From Natronomonas salinimetallica (GTDB taxonomy: Archaea > Halobacteriota > Halobacteria > Halobacteriales > Haloarculaceae), in contig NZ_JACDNQ010000018.1 of assembly GCF_013839515.1 (NCBI RefSeq), forward strand, positions 10,736 to 66,349: a stretch of DNA of 55,614 nt, read 5' to 3'. The notes below the pieces were generated by a model, which was not told where the DNA came from, searched no databases, and saw only the letters and a program-made list of their open reading frames with translations. Below, in pieces: positions 30,599 through 39,183 of this stretch. How positions within the stretch are numbered: position 1 is the stretch's first letter; each line of letters starts with the position of its first letter. The position numbers and the translations under genes are program-made.

Positions 30599-30752
30599 CT
30601 ATAGTAGACATCGCAACTATGTAGACATCGCAACTATGTAGACATCGCAACTATGTAGACATCGCAACTATGTAGACATCGCAACTATGTAGACATCGAT
30701 CGCACTGCCGCCGTGCGATCGAGTGTGTATTGTCTTCCGATCTCTACTATAG
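30599..30752. repeat. MITE-like repeat with terminal inverted repeats and 17-bp tandem units
   Basis: The element is bounded by CTATAGTAGACATCG (30599-30613) and, inverted, CGATCTCTACTATAG (30738-30752). Inside are five perfect tandem copies of the 17-bp unit GTAGACATCGCAACTAT (30604-30688) plus a partial sixth, then a stem-loop (CGATCGCAC ... GTGCGATCG, 7-base loop). The right 65 bases recur inverted at 49118-49182 with four differences. No coding capacity is seen. Confidence 0.75.
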
Positions 30753-31263
30753 GAGAGCATGGATATCCCATCGAACATCTCCGACGGCGTGACCCCTCGA
30801 TCGGGGGCGGCCCGCTGCTCCGACCACCGGCGGTAGACGATCGTCCGGTTCGACCCGGTCCTCCCGCGTATACGTGATTTTTCGCTCGTATCAAATGGTT
30901 GTTAATACGTCGCGCCGATCCCGAAAGCATGTCCCATTGCTATTGCATCTCCCACCGTCGCTCGACGCGTCTCCGCCCCCGAATCGCTCGCCGGACTCGC
31001 GCTACTCCCCCTCCACATCCCCCGCTTCTTTCCGGTAGAGATCGCGCCGCAGTATGTGGGTTTCCCGGCCGAGATTTCACTTTCACTGCGGAGAGGGAAC
31101 GCTTATTTGTACGCGGTTAGTTTGCTACGTTCGTACGCGTGGGGCACCCGTCTTTCAGGATCGAACACAGCGCCGCGTGCCCTCATGGAAACGTCGAAGC
31201 AACGATATATTCCCCGATGCCAAGGGTTATCCGGCATGCAACAGTACGCAGACTCCATCACAC
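30753..31263. other. Long non-coding stretch upstream of nrdJ
   Basis: No gene with haloarchaeal composition is seen on either strand. Two TATA-like elements face rightward: GCTTATTTGT (near 31102-31111) and ATATATT (31205-31211). The second predicts initiation near 31233, just before a short upstream ORF (ATG 31236, 16 codons). A pyrimidine-rich tract (about 30980-31040) is notable but not a recognised signal. Confidence 0.4.
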
Positions 31264-31338
31264 ATGACCCACACAGCATACGTTGACCGCAGCGAAAAGA
31301 CGAAAATACGAGCCGTACCGGCCCGGAGGGCCGAGTGA
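31264..31338 (+). CDS. Short leader ORF overlapping the nrdJ start
   Basis: A 24-codon frame (begins MTHTAYVDRSEKTK) ends with a TGA whose last base is the first base of the nrdJ ATG (TGATG). This arrangement would couple nrdJ translation to the leader. The peptide is basic and has no domain. It may be a regulatory leader, or simply chance in an otherwise gene-free stretch. Confidence 0.3.
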   Translation: MTHTAYVDRSEKTKIRAVPARRAE

Positions 31339-34300
31339 TGTCCGGGGCAGACCCGTCCGCGGACGAACTCACTCTCCCGATCAAACGAACGACGGGTGAG
31401 ACCATGGCGGACCGACTCACGGGAAACGCCTATCACAACATCCTCCCCGCCCGGTATCTGCGGAAGGACGCCGACGGCGAACCCATCGAACAACAGGAGG
31501 AACTCTTCGAGCGTGTCGCCCGGAACGTCGCGCTGGCCGAGGCGGTCTTCGAGGCCGGGCGACGGGGCGTCGACATCACCGTCACGCCGGACCAACTCAA
31601 GCCGGACCACCCCCGGCGTGACGCACTCGCCGCCGAGGTCTTCGGAGCGGGCGTCACGACCGACGCCGACGCGGAGACGACGCTTTCGGTATACAACGTC
31701 AACAAGTTCGCCTACGAGACGCTCGTACCGGAACTCCCCGAGGCGATCCGGTCACACGTCGAGGAGACCGCCGACGCCTTCCGCGAACAGATGGAACGGC
31801 TCTCGTTTATGCCGAACTCGCCGACGCTCATGAACGCCGGCGACGAACTCCAACAGCTCTCGGCGTGTTTCGTCGATTCGCCCGAGGACGACATCGACGA
31901 CATCCACCAGACCGCCAAAGAGGCCGCGGAGGTGTTCCAGTGTCTCACGGCCGAAACGTCCGTCCACGTCGAACAAAAAGGCGTCACCTCGATCGCCGAC
32001 GTCGAGCCGGGCGACGAGATCGTCCAGCGCGACGGGGGCGACCACCGGTCGCGGCGTGTCGAGGAAATCCACGCCTACGACGACGCGCCGACGATGACGA
32101 TCACGACCGAGGGGGGGATCGACGTTCGCGGGACGCCGAACCACCGCCTTCTCGTCGACGGCGACTGGAAACGGCTGGACGAGATTCGGGCGGGCGATAC
32201 CGTTTCGGTCCGTCTCGGGTGGCTCCCCGAGGAGGCGGGCGCGGTCGAGCTCGAACCCGTCGAAGCAGGCCCACAGTGGGCCGCGGAACGGACTGTCTCG
32301 AACGAGTCCGTCGTCGAGCTTCACGCACAGGGACTCTGCGATTACGCGATCGCCGACCGGCTCGATTCGTCGCCGTCGACGATCCAGCGCCGCCGGGCCG
32401 ACGAACTCGACCTGCCGGCCAACGGGTCCGGCGGACGCGACGGCGGGCCGACGTTCGACGAAGAGCGGTTCCGCGAACTACACGCGGACGGCCACACGGA
32501 TTCCGAGATCGCCGACGCCCTCGGCGTCCACAGTACGACGGTCCGGAACGCGCGGATGGCCCAGTCGCTGTCGGCGAGCGGCCAGGCCGTAAAGTCCGTC
32601 TCACAGCCGGAGACGTTGAGCACGGATCTCGCCGAGCTCCTCGGCCTCTGGATCGGTGACGGGTCGGTTCACGAGGACGGAATCCGCTTCCACGTCTCCC
32701 GCGAGGAGACGCTCGAACACGTCGACCGTCTGGCGCGCCGAAGTTTCGATACGGGTGCCGATTGGACGTGGGCCGACGGGTGCTACGAGGTCGTCATCTA
32801 CAGCCACGAGATCAAACGGTTTTGGCTGCGGAACTTCGGCGACGCGAAGCCGTCCTCGAGTGAGGCGACGGTCCCGGAACCGGTTCTCGGTTCGGACCGC
32901 GATCGCGTGTACGCGTTCCTTCGTGGACTGTTTTCCGCCGACGGAACGCTCTCACAGAACCGGTATCCGCGGCTGTACAGCGCCTCCGAGGAACTCGTCG
33001 ACGGCGTCCATCAGCTCCTTCTCGGCGTCGGTATCCCGTCGACGATCTGGGCGTGGGATGACGACGAGCGCGACTACTACAGCGTCGCTCCGACCGACGA
33101 ACGCGGCCTCTCCGAGTTCGCCTCCCACGTCGGTTTCGTCGACGACCGTTCTGAGACGATGACCGCCTCCATCGCCGACGCCGAGTTGGAGCCGACGACG
33201 TGTGGGACGGTCCGCGACGCCGAGTGGACACAGGAAATCGTCGCCATCGAGGAGAGCGATCCGGCGACGGTGTACGACGTCACAGTCGAGGGGAACCACG
33301 AGTACGTCGCGAACTCGGTCGTCTCGCACAACAGCGGGGGCGGGATGGGGTATGCCTTCTGGCGACTCCGCCCCTACGGCGACGCTGTCGGCTCGACCGG
33401 CGGGATCGCGTCGGGGCCGATCACGTTCATGCGGACGTACGACCAGATGTGCGAGACGATCGCTCAGGGCGGCGCCCGTCGCGGCGCACAGATGGGCGTC
33501 ATGCGCATCTCACACCCCGACGTCATCCAGTTCATCCACGCGAAGAACAAGGACGTCTCCCTGGCCGAGACGCTCCGTCTGAACGACCCGGACGACTTCA
33601 CCCACAACTCCTTCGAGGAGGCCCTAGCGGAGGCCCGCGAACTCATCGACGACGAGGGGAAGGTCCCCGAGCACCTCCGGAACGCGGTCGAGGGCCACCT
33701 CTCGAATTTCAACATCTCCGTCGGCGTCACCGACGGGTTCATGGAGGCGCTGAAAGCCGGCGAGGAGTACACGTTCACCAACCCCCGGACGGGCGAACCA
33801 CACGTCGCAACGCCCGAGACGAAGGAGCTCTACGACATGTTCGGCCTCGGCGAGCACGTCGACGTCGGCGAGACGCTGTCGGTCCCCGCCGAGAAGCTCT
33901 GGGAGCACGTCCTCGAGGGAGCCCACGAGAACGGCGAACCCGGCGTCGTCTACCTCGAACGGATCAACAAAGAACACTCCTTCGACGTGGAGGAACATCC
34001 GGACCACCGAATTTTGGCGACCAATCCCTGCTTGACAGGTGATATGGAGGTACAGTTGTCCGATGGGACGACACGGCAGATCGGCGAATTGGCCGACGAG
34101 GAGTGCCGTATCACGGTTCGTACCCTCGATGATGGCGGCGTTACCTCCAGTCCGGCAACTGCATTTAAAACAAAAAAAGACGCCGACGTTGTTCGGATCG
34201 AGACCGAATCCGGTCCTACTATCCGCACGACCCCGGATCACAAGATTAGGTCGGCAGACGGGACTTGGGTCAAGGCTCAAGATCTCGATACTGGTGACGA

Positions 34301-36305
34301 CATTGTCGGACTCTCACAACTGCGGGCGACACCGCAGGGGCCGGTTCAAGAAACGGCGACCGAGACCGTCGTAGAGGTCGGGTTTGATGGGACCGAGGAC
34401 GTGTACGACATGAGAGTCGAGGGGACGCACAACTTTTTCGCAAGCGAATCTGGCAAAAAAGGTATCAATGTTCATAACTGTGGTGAGCAACCGTTGGAAG
34501 AATACGAGGCCTGCAACCTCGGCCACATCAACCTCTCGACGCTTGCGGACCTCGACGCGCCGGACTGGCGGGTCTGGTACGACGACCACGGCGAGGCGTA
34601 CGCCGACCTCGAGGCCGCCGTCGACGCCTTCCTCGAGGAGGCGCTCGACTTCGAGGCGTTCGACGAGCGCATCGAACTCGGCACGCGCTTTCTCGAGAAC
34701 GTCGTCACGATGTCGGACTTCCCGGTGCCGGAGATCGAACAGAAGGTCAGAGAGATGCGGAAGATCGGCCTCGGCGTGATGGGGCTGGCGCAGTTGTACA
34801 TCCAACTCGGCATCGAGTACGGCTCCGAGGAGGGCAACGAGGTGGCCCGCCAGATGATGCGCCACATCAACCACGGCTCGAAGTGGGCCTCCCACGAACT
34901 CGCCGAGGAGCGCGGCGTCTTCGAGGAGTGGGACAACTCGAAGTACGCCGATCCCACCGAGTACCGCGAGTGGTTCGAGAAACAGACCGGTCTCGACGCC
35001 GACGAGTGGGAAGACGGGTTCGCGATACGGAACCACAACACGACCACAATCGCCCCGACCGGGACGACCTCGATGATCGGCAACACGACCGGCGGCTGTG
35101 AGCCCATCTACAACGTCGCCTACTACAAGAACGTCTCCGACGACGTTCAGGGCGACGAGATGCTCGTCGAGTTCGACGACTACTTCCTCCGCGCCCTGGA
35201 GGAGAACGGCCTCGACGTCGAGGCCGTCAAACAGGAGGCCCAAGAGCAGATGGCCGCGAACGAGTTCGACGGTATCGACGGGCTCTCGACGGTCCCCGAC
35301 GCGATCGGCGAGCTGTTCGTGACAACGGGCGCTCTCTCGGCGAAGGAACACGCCGGCGTCCAAGTCGCCTGTCAGGAGGGTGTCGACTCGGCGATCTCGA
35401 AGACGGTCAATGCGCCGAACGACTCGACGATCGAGGACGCAAAGGAGGTCTTCGAGTACATTTACGACCACGGCGGCAAGGGCGTTACCTACTACCGCGA
35501 CGGGACCCGATCGAAGCAGGTACTCACGACGCGGGCGAAAAACACGGAGTTCGCCGACGAGGCGGAGGCCGCCGAGGCCATCGTCGAGGACATCGAGGAG
35601 ATCTTCGGCGGCATCGAAGGGTTCCTCGACAGCGAGGAGGTCGCGGCGGTCCTCGACGGGGACGTCCGCGAGTTGCTCGACGTCTCGCCTCCCGAACTCG
35701 GGACGAAGCAGGCCCGCCCCGACGTGCTCCACGGCGTCACCCAACGAATCGACACCGGCTACGGAAAGCTTTACGTCAACATCAACGAGAACCCCGAGAA
35801 CGGCCGTCCGTTCGAGCTGTTCGCGAACATCGGCAATTCGGGCGGGTTCACCGCCTCCTTCACCGAGGCGCTCGCGAAGACGATCTCGACGGCGCTTCGA
35901 TCGGGCGTCGATCCCCGGGAGATCGCCGACGAACTCCAGGGCATCCGCTCGCCGAAGGTCGCCTGGGACAAAGGCGAACAGATCAACTCGATCCCGGACG
36001 CGATCGGGACGGCGATGCGCCGATACCTCGACGGCGAGGTCGACAAGGCGTACCCCCAACAACAGAGCCTCTCTGAGATCGCCGAGGAGGAGACGGAGCA
36101 GTCCGCGGTCCCCCCGGAGACCGACGGCGGCGCAGTCTCGGACTCGGGCATCGGATCGCCGGCATCGCCGAACGACGACACCGACGCCGCACGGTCGCTC
36201 ATCGACGCGGGCGAATCCCCGGAGTGTCCCGAGTGCGGAAGCATGACGCTGTATTACTCCGAGGGCTGTAAGACGTGCGAGAGCTGCGGCTGGTCGGAGT
36301 GTTGA
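31338..36305 (+). CDS. nrdJ: Adenosylcobalamin-dependent (class II) ribonucleotide reductase with two inteins
   Basis: The 1655-codon gene gives a mature enzyme of about 1041 aa after removal of two inteins (codons 202-665 and 898-1047). Extein sequence includes MPNSPTLMNAG, the insertion site EVFQ/SGGGMGYAFWRLRP, the active-site block NP/CGEQPLEEYEACNLG with the catalytic Cys directly after intein 2, and NTTTIAPTGTTSMIGNTTGG. A C-terminal zinc-ribbon-like CPECGSM...CKTCESCGW carries the redox cysteines. It reduces ribonucleotides for DNA synthesis using B12. ATG 31338 is favoured by the family-typical LPIKRTTGET opening, with GGAGGG about eight bases upstream. Confidence 0.95.
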   Translation: MSGADPSADELTLPIKRTTGETMADRLTGNAYHNILPARYLRKDADGEPIEQQEELFERVARNVALAEAVFEAGRRGVDITVTPDQLKPDHPRRDALAAEVFGAGVTTDADAETTLSVYNVNKFAYETLVPELPEAIRSHVEETADAFREQMERLSFMPNSPTLMNAGDELQQLSACFVDSPEDDIDDIHQTAKEAAEVFQCLTAETSVHVEQKGVTSIADVEPGDEIVQRDGGDHRSRRVEEIHAYDDAPTMTITTEGGIDVRGTPNHRLLVDGDWKRLDEIRAGDTVSVRLGWLPEEAGAVELEPVEAGPQWAAERTVSNESVVELHAQGLCDYAIADRLDSSPSTIQRRRADELDLPANGSGGRDGGPTFDEERFRELHADGHTDSEIADALGVHSTTVRNARMAQSLSASGQAVKSVSQPETLSTDLAELLGLWIGDGSVHEDGIRFHVSREETLEHVDRLARRSFDTGADWTWADGCYEVVIYSHEIKRFWLRNFGDAKPSSSEATVPEPVLGSDRDRVYAFLRGLFSADGTLSQNRYPRLYSASEELVDGVHQLLLGVGIPSTIWAWDDDERDYYSVAPTDERGLSEFASHVGFVDDRSETMTASIADAELEPTTCGTVRDAEWTQEIVAIEESDPATVYDVTVEGNHEYVANSVVSHNSGGGMGYAFWRLRPYGDAVGSTGGIASGPITFMRTYDQMCETIAQGGARRGAQMGVMRISHPDVIQFIHAKNKDVSLAETLRLNDPDDFTHNSFEEALAEARELIDDEGKVPEHLRNAVEGHLSNFNISVGVTDGFMEALKAGEEYTFTNPRTGEPHVATPETKELYDMFGLGEHVDVGETLSVPAEKLWEHVLEGAHENGEPGVVYLERINKEHSFDVEEHPDHRILATNPCLTGDMEVQLSDGTTRQIGELADEECRITVRTLDDGGVTSSPATAFKTKKDADVVRIETESGPTIRTTPDHKIRSADGTWVKAQDLDTGDDIVGLSQLRATPQGPVQETATETVVEVGFDGTEDVYDMRVEGTHNFFASESGKKGINVHNCGEQPLEEYEACNLGHINLSTLADLDAPDWRVWYDDHGEAYADLEAAVDAFLEEALDFEAFDERIELGTRFLENVVTMSDFPVPEIEQKVREMRKIGLGVMGLAQLYIQLGIEYGSEEGNEVARQMMRHINHGSKWASHELAEERGVFEEWDNSKYADPTEYREWFEKQTGLDADEWEDGFAIRNHNTTTIAPTGTTSMIGNTTGGCEPIYNVAYYKNVSDDVQGDEMLVEFDDYFLRALEENGLDVEAVKQEAQEQMAANEFDGIDGLSTVPDAIGELFVTTGALSAKEHAGVQVACQEGVDSAISKTVNAPNDSTIEDAKEVFEYIYDHGGKGVTYYRDGTRSKQVLTTRAKNTEFADEAEAAEAIVEDIEEIFGGIEGFLDSEEVAAVLDGDVRELLDVSPPELGTKQARPDVLHGVTQRIDTGYGKLYVNINENPENGRPFELFANIGNSGGFTASFTEALAKTISTALRSGVDPREIADELQGIRSPKVAWDKGEQINSIPDAIGTAMRRYLDGEVDKAYPQQQSLSEIAEEETEQSAVPPETDGGAVSDSGIGSPASPNDDTDAARSLIDAGESPECPECGSMTLYYSEGCKTCESCGWSEC
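31941..33332 (+). other. NrdJ intein 1 (464 aa, LAGLIDADG homing endonuclease, HTH insert)
   Basis: It starts at Cys202 (CLTAETSVHVEQKG) and ends VVSHN before Ser666. Splicing blocks A (TAETSV), B (TEGGIDVRGTPNHRLL) and the C-terminal HEYVANSVVSHN are intact. The homing endonuclease has both LAGLIDADG-like motifs (LLGLWIGDGSV and LRGLFSADGTL). Unusually, two HTH units (nucleotides about 32301-32415 and 32455-32571) lie between the splicing and endonuclease parts. Base composition matches the host. Confidence 0.93.
34029..34478 (+). other. NrdJ intein 2 (150-aa mini-intein)
   Basis: It starts at Cys898 (CLTGDMEVQLSDG), ends KGINVHN and is followed by the catalytic-site Cys of the extein (CGEQPLEEYEACN). 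Block B (IRTTPDHKIRSADG) and block F (DVYDMRVEGTHNFFASE) are present; no endonuclease is present. Its bases are clearly richer in A/T (with A-runs such as those near 34168) than the flanking gene. It looks like a recent arrival that has lost or never had its homing nuclease. Confidence 0.93.
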
Positions 36306-36426
36306 TACCCGTCGCGGACGCACGGCCGGCGGAATGAATCGGCGGTGACGGATCGGTATCCGACCGCGCGGGAACCGAGCCCGTACGCCCCGGTGGCTTT
36401 TTGTTCGTCTCGCCCTCCCGGTCCGT

Positions 36427-36552
36427 ATGGACGAGAAGTCGGGCGGCCGACCCTGCCCGATGTGTGGGACACAGATGTACAAACGACACTGCAAGTACGT
36501 CTGTCCGCAGCACGGGGTCGTCGTCGACTGTAGTGACCCGTTCGTCTTCTGA
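36427..36552 (+). CDS. 41-aa zinc-finger protein (CPMCG type)
   Basis: It reads MDEKSGGRPCPMCGTQMYKR, then H-C and a second pair C-P-Q-H near 26-29, and one more Cys at 35. The C-P-x-C-G family of tiny zinc proteins is common in haloarchaea, where several affect growth or biofilm traits. A TATA-like CTTTTTGT lies about 27 bp upstream, so the transcript is probably leaderless. It is too short for most gene callers. Confidence 0.75.
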   Translation: MDEKSGGRPCPMCGTQMYKRHCKYVCPQHGVVVDCSDPFVF

Positions 36553-36633
36553 TACTGCCGGCGATAAGATCACGGGGCCTCTCGCCCCACGGGGACGGAT
36601 CGCGTACGATACGTCTGCGAGAATCCCCGCCGT

Positions 36634-37290
36634 TCACGCCGCGCTGACGCCGTTCGAGAACCGCCGGTAGGCCGGCCGCGACAGCGCCAACAGGAGCGCA
36701 AGCGCGAGTGTCGTCCCGATCAAAAGCGGGCTCGCCGAGAGCCCGTCGGTCGTGAGCTGTCCCATCGAAGCGCCGAACAGGACGGCCGTCCCGACCCAGG
36801 GTGTCTCGCCCAGTGCGGTCCCGAGCACGTACGGGCGGAGGGGGACGCCGGCGAGTCCGGCGGCGTAGGAGACCGGATCGGTCGGAAGCGGCGCGAGCCT
36901 GACGGCGATCACCCCCCGAAGCGTGCCGGTCGTCCGTCTGAGGGCCGCCCCGGCCTCGCCGATCCGGGACAGCACCCCGGCGTCGTGGCCGAGCGCACGC
37001 GCGAGTAGATACGCCGGCAGCGCCGTGACGACGGCACCTGCGAGCGCGAGCGGGATCGCCATCGGGCCGAACAGATACCCCAGGAGGATCGACAGCGCGC
37101 TGATCGGCCACGCGAGAAGCGGTCTGAGGAGGTACGTGAAGACGAGTGCGACCGCGAGCAACACCGGGCGGTCGGCGAGGACGTCGAAGGTGCCGAGGAT
37201 CGCATCCGGGGACGTCGAGAGCGCGGCCACCGCCGCGATCGTGGCGAGGACGCCGACACCGAACAGCTGACGGACGGTCGCACGATGCAC
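36634..37290 (-). CDS. TVP38/TMEM64 (SNARE-associated, DedA-like) membrane protein
   Basis: This 218-aa protein has about five hydrophobic helices with the VTT-domain pattern: a WPISALSILLGYLFGP re-entrant segment, ALAGAVVTALPAYLLAR, the RLAPLPTDPVSYAAGLAGV signature and ALGETPWVGTAVLFGAS. Family members are thought to be lipid scramblases or transporters of the cell membrane. GTG 37290 is preferred over a TTG at 37317, because sequence before it is not membrane-like. Confidence 0.82.
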   Translation of the reverse strand: MHRATVRQLFGVGVLATIAAVAALSTSPDAILGTFDVLADRPVLLAVALVFTYLLRPLLAWPISALSILLGYLFGPMAIPLALAGAVVTALPAYLLARALGHDAGVLSRIGEAGAALRRTTGTLRGVIAVRLAPLPTDPVSYAAGLAGVPLRPYVLGTALGETPWVGTAVLFGASMGQLTTDGLSASPLLIGTTLALALLLALSRPAYRRFSNGVSAA

Positions 37291-37378
37291 GGCCGAAGGA
37301 ATCGTCCGCGGCGACAAACCTCTTGTGGTTACCGGCCCGGATCCGTGCCTCTATCGGCGACCCCCGCCTAACGCCCGT

Positions 37379-37741
37379 GTGGCGCGAGAGGACGATCCCG
37401 TCGAACTCGGCGTACAGCTGCTCGCCCGCCTCGAACACGCGGAGCTGTCGCTCCCGGCGGTCATAGATCGGATCGAGACCATCAGTACCCACCCGGAGAC
37501 GACGCGGGCGATCCTAGAGGAGGCCGAACGCCGCGGACACGTACGCCGCGATGGAGACACGGTAAAACCCGTTTCGGGCCGGTTTCTCAGCTTCGAAAGC
37601 GAGGTCGTCTCCCGGGAGGGCGACTTCGAGTGTCGCCGCTGTGGTACGTCGATCTCGACGGGCTATTTCATGAAGCTCGATGCCGGTGAGCACGGCCCGT
37701 TCGGCTCTTCGTGTATCCGAAAGGTGACGGGTCGGGAGTGA
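37379..37741 (+). CDS. DUF5830-like small zinc protein
   Basis: This 120-aa protein has an N-terminal helical part (DDPVELGVQLLARLEHAELS followed by LPAVIDRIETI), a winged-helix-like centre and a C-terminal treble clef: CRRCG, then GYFMKLDAGEHGPFGSSC. It resembles conserved haloarchaeal proteins that I recall as DUF5830; the name is unverified. GTG 37379 is chosen from the family-like V-A-R-E-D-D-P start. Role unknown. Confidence 0.7.
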   Translation: MAREDDPVELGVQLLARLEHAELSLPAVIDRIETISTHPETTRAILEEAERRGHVRRDGDTVKPVSGRFLSFESEVVSREGDFECRRCGTSISTGYFMKLDAGEHGPFGSSCIRKVTGRE

Positions 37742-37758
37742 GCGCTTTCGCGCCCCGA

Positions 37759-38787
37759 TCACCGGCCGCGCCGGAGTTCGTCGACGAGTTGCTCGAGGAG
37801 TTCCTGTTGGGATTCGATGCGTTCGGTCTGTCGTTCGATTCGCTCGGAGAGGGCGTCGACGCGCTCCTCGAGCGTCCCGATATCCTCGCTCAGAGCGGCT
37901 GCCGGTTCGTCCGTCCGTCCGGCCCCCTCGGCGTCGCCGTCCGATCCGGAGGCAGCCGGCGTTTGGGAGCCCCCCGTTCCCTGCTGGTACACCGATCCGG
38001 CCGGATCGCGGTCCGCCGGGGGTGACCAGCCGGCAGCGGCGTCGTCTCCGCCGGTCGGGTCGCGTTCGGTATCGGAGCTGTCCGCCCCGGATCGTCCGTC
38101 GCGGTCGCCCTTCGTCCGGGAGGCGGCTTGGTCGCCGTCCTCGTCTGCGTCGGCGTGTTCGGCCCGGAACGCTTCGATCGACGCGACGTCGTGAAACTCG
38201 AGGATGGCTGTTTGGATCCTCCGGCGGACCGTCCCGGCGTGCTCGTTCGGCACCTTGACCCGACGCCGTCGGTCGCCGGTCTCGAGAACGACCTGCGTCG
38301 CGACGCTGCCGCGCTCGAAATCGAGACCGACCAGGTCCGCGTAGTCGACGGTCTCGAACTCCCCGCCCCAGACCGCGCTGCCGACGTGTTCGAAGAGACG
38401 CCGATCGGTGACGACGACCGTGAGTTCGCTGAACCGAAACAGCGCCAACAGCTCCTCGTCAGGGGCGACGACGCCGGTCGTCAGGAGGACGCCTTCCATC
38501 ATCGCTTCGACGACGGTATCGACGATGTCCGACGGGACGGTGAACGCCGCCTCGCTGTCCATCGTCTCGAGTTCGATCGAGCTCTTTCGGCGTTTCGTCC
38601 GGACCGAGAGCCGATCGACCGCGTGATCGAACGTTTCGACGGACTCGTCTCTCAACAGCCCCTCCGAACGGTAGAGATAGGTCGCTTCGGTCGTCACGGC
38701 GATCGCATCGCCACCGCCGACGTCGACGGTGTCGATGACCGTCCCCTCACCGACAGCGTCCGAGAGTAGCGCTGGGAGTTCGCTCAT
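37759..38787 (-). CDS. Haloarchaeal hypothetical protein with PH-like domain and coiled coil
   Basis: This 342-aa protein has two tandem beta-rich segments (about 20-95 and 100-200). The second contains ELTVVVTDRRLFEH and FETVDYADLVGLDF, which resemble bacterial PH-like (bPH) domains used for membrane or protein contact. A long disordered, acidic Gly/Ser linker (205-300) and a C-terminal coiled coil (ERVDALSERIERQTERIESQ) follow. ATG 38787 starts MSELPALLSD. Function unknown. Confidence 0.65.
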   Translation of the reverse strand: MSELPALLSDAVGEGTVIDTVDVGGGDAIAVTTEATYLYRSEGLLRDESVETFDHAVDRLSVRTKRRKSSIELETMDSEAAFTVPSDIVDTVVEAMMEGVLLTTGVVAPDEELLALFRFSELTVVVTDRRLFEHVGSAVWGGEFETVDYADLVGLDFERGSVATQVVLETGDRRRRVKVPNEHAGTVRRRIQTAILEFHDVASIEAFRAEHADADEDGDQAASRTKGDRDGRSGADSSDTERDPTGGDDAAAGWSPPADRDPAGSVYQQGTGGSQTPAASGSDGDAEGAGRTDEPAAALSEDIGTLEERVDALSERIERQTERIESQQELLEQLVDELRRGR

Positions 38788-38905
38788 ACCTGTGGTGTAC
38801 CCGCACCGCGGCATAAAATGGGGTGATCGTGCGGGGCGGTGACACCTCGAATCGACCGAGGGAGATAGGAACCTTGAAGGGCGACAGCGAGTAATCTGGA
38901 AACGA

Positions 38906-39037
38906 GCCCGGGTGGCTTAGCTGGACATAGCGCCGCACTCATAGGGTACGAGGCGGTAGCCGTCATGTCCTGAGACGTTGCCTGCGTCTCGTTCCTGGGA
39001 CATGCGGAGATCGAGGGTTCGGAGCCCTCCCCGGGCA
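38906..39037 (+). tRNA. Elongator tRNA-Met (CAT) with intron
   Basis: Acceptor GCCCGGG pairs with CCCGGGC (39030-39036, discriminator A). The anticodon stem CCGCA/TGCGG is split by an intron of about 58 bases (about 38944-39001) after the position following anticodon CAT. The spliced tRNA is about 74 bases. Introns at this position in haloarchaeal elongator tRNA-Met are known and are removed by the bulge-helix-bulge endonuclease. Confidence 0.9.
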
Positions 39038-39183
39038 CTCTTCAAGAAGGGTTCGACACCCTTTCGCGGTCTGATCGGATCCGGAGAGGTATTCCTGTCC
39101 AAATCAGAATCACTGCGGCGTTTGGGGCCCGTGCGTGGGAGTGGGGACCGGTATTTATCGGCGGTCAAGGCGGATACCCCGAT

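Noticed and set aside
30604-30698. CRISPR-like array of 17-bp repeats.
   Set aside because: The repeats are directly adjacent with no spacers and are too short; no cas genes are near. It is a tandem repeat inside a MITE-like unit.
30735-30752. AGATCGGAAGA (read leftward here, rightward at 49126-49136) matches the start of a common sequencing adapter, suggesting assembly contamination.
   Set aside because: It lies within two coherent copies of a 65-bp repeat with inverted termini and stem-loop, and the bases after the match do not continue the adapter. Coincidence is more likely.
36199-36573. Leftward 124-codon frame opposite the end of nrdJ and the mini zinc gene.
   Set aside because: No domain; it overlaps antisense to nrdJ and to a clear CPMCG mini-protein with its own promoter.
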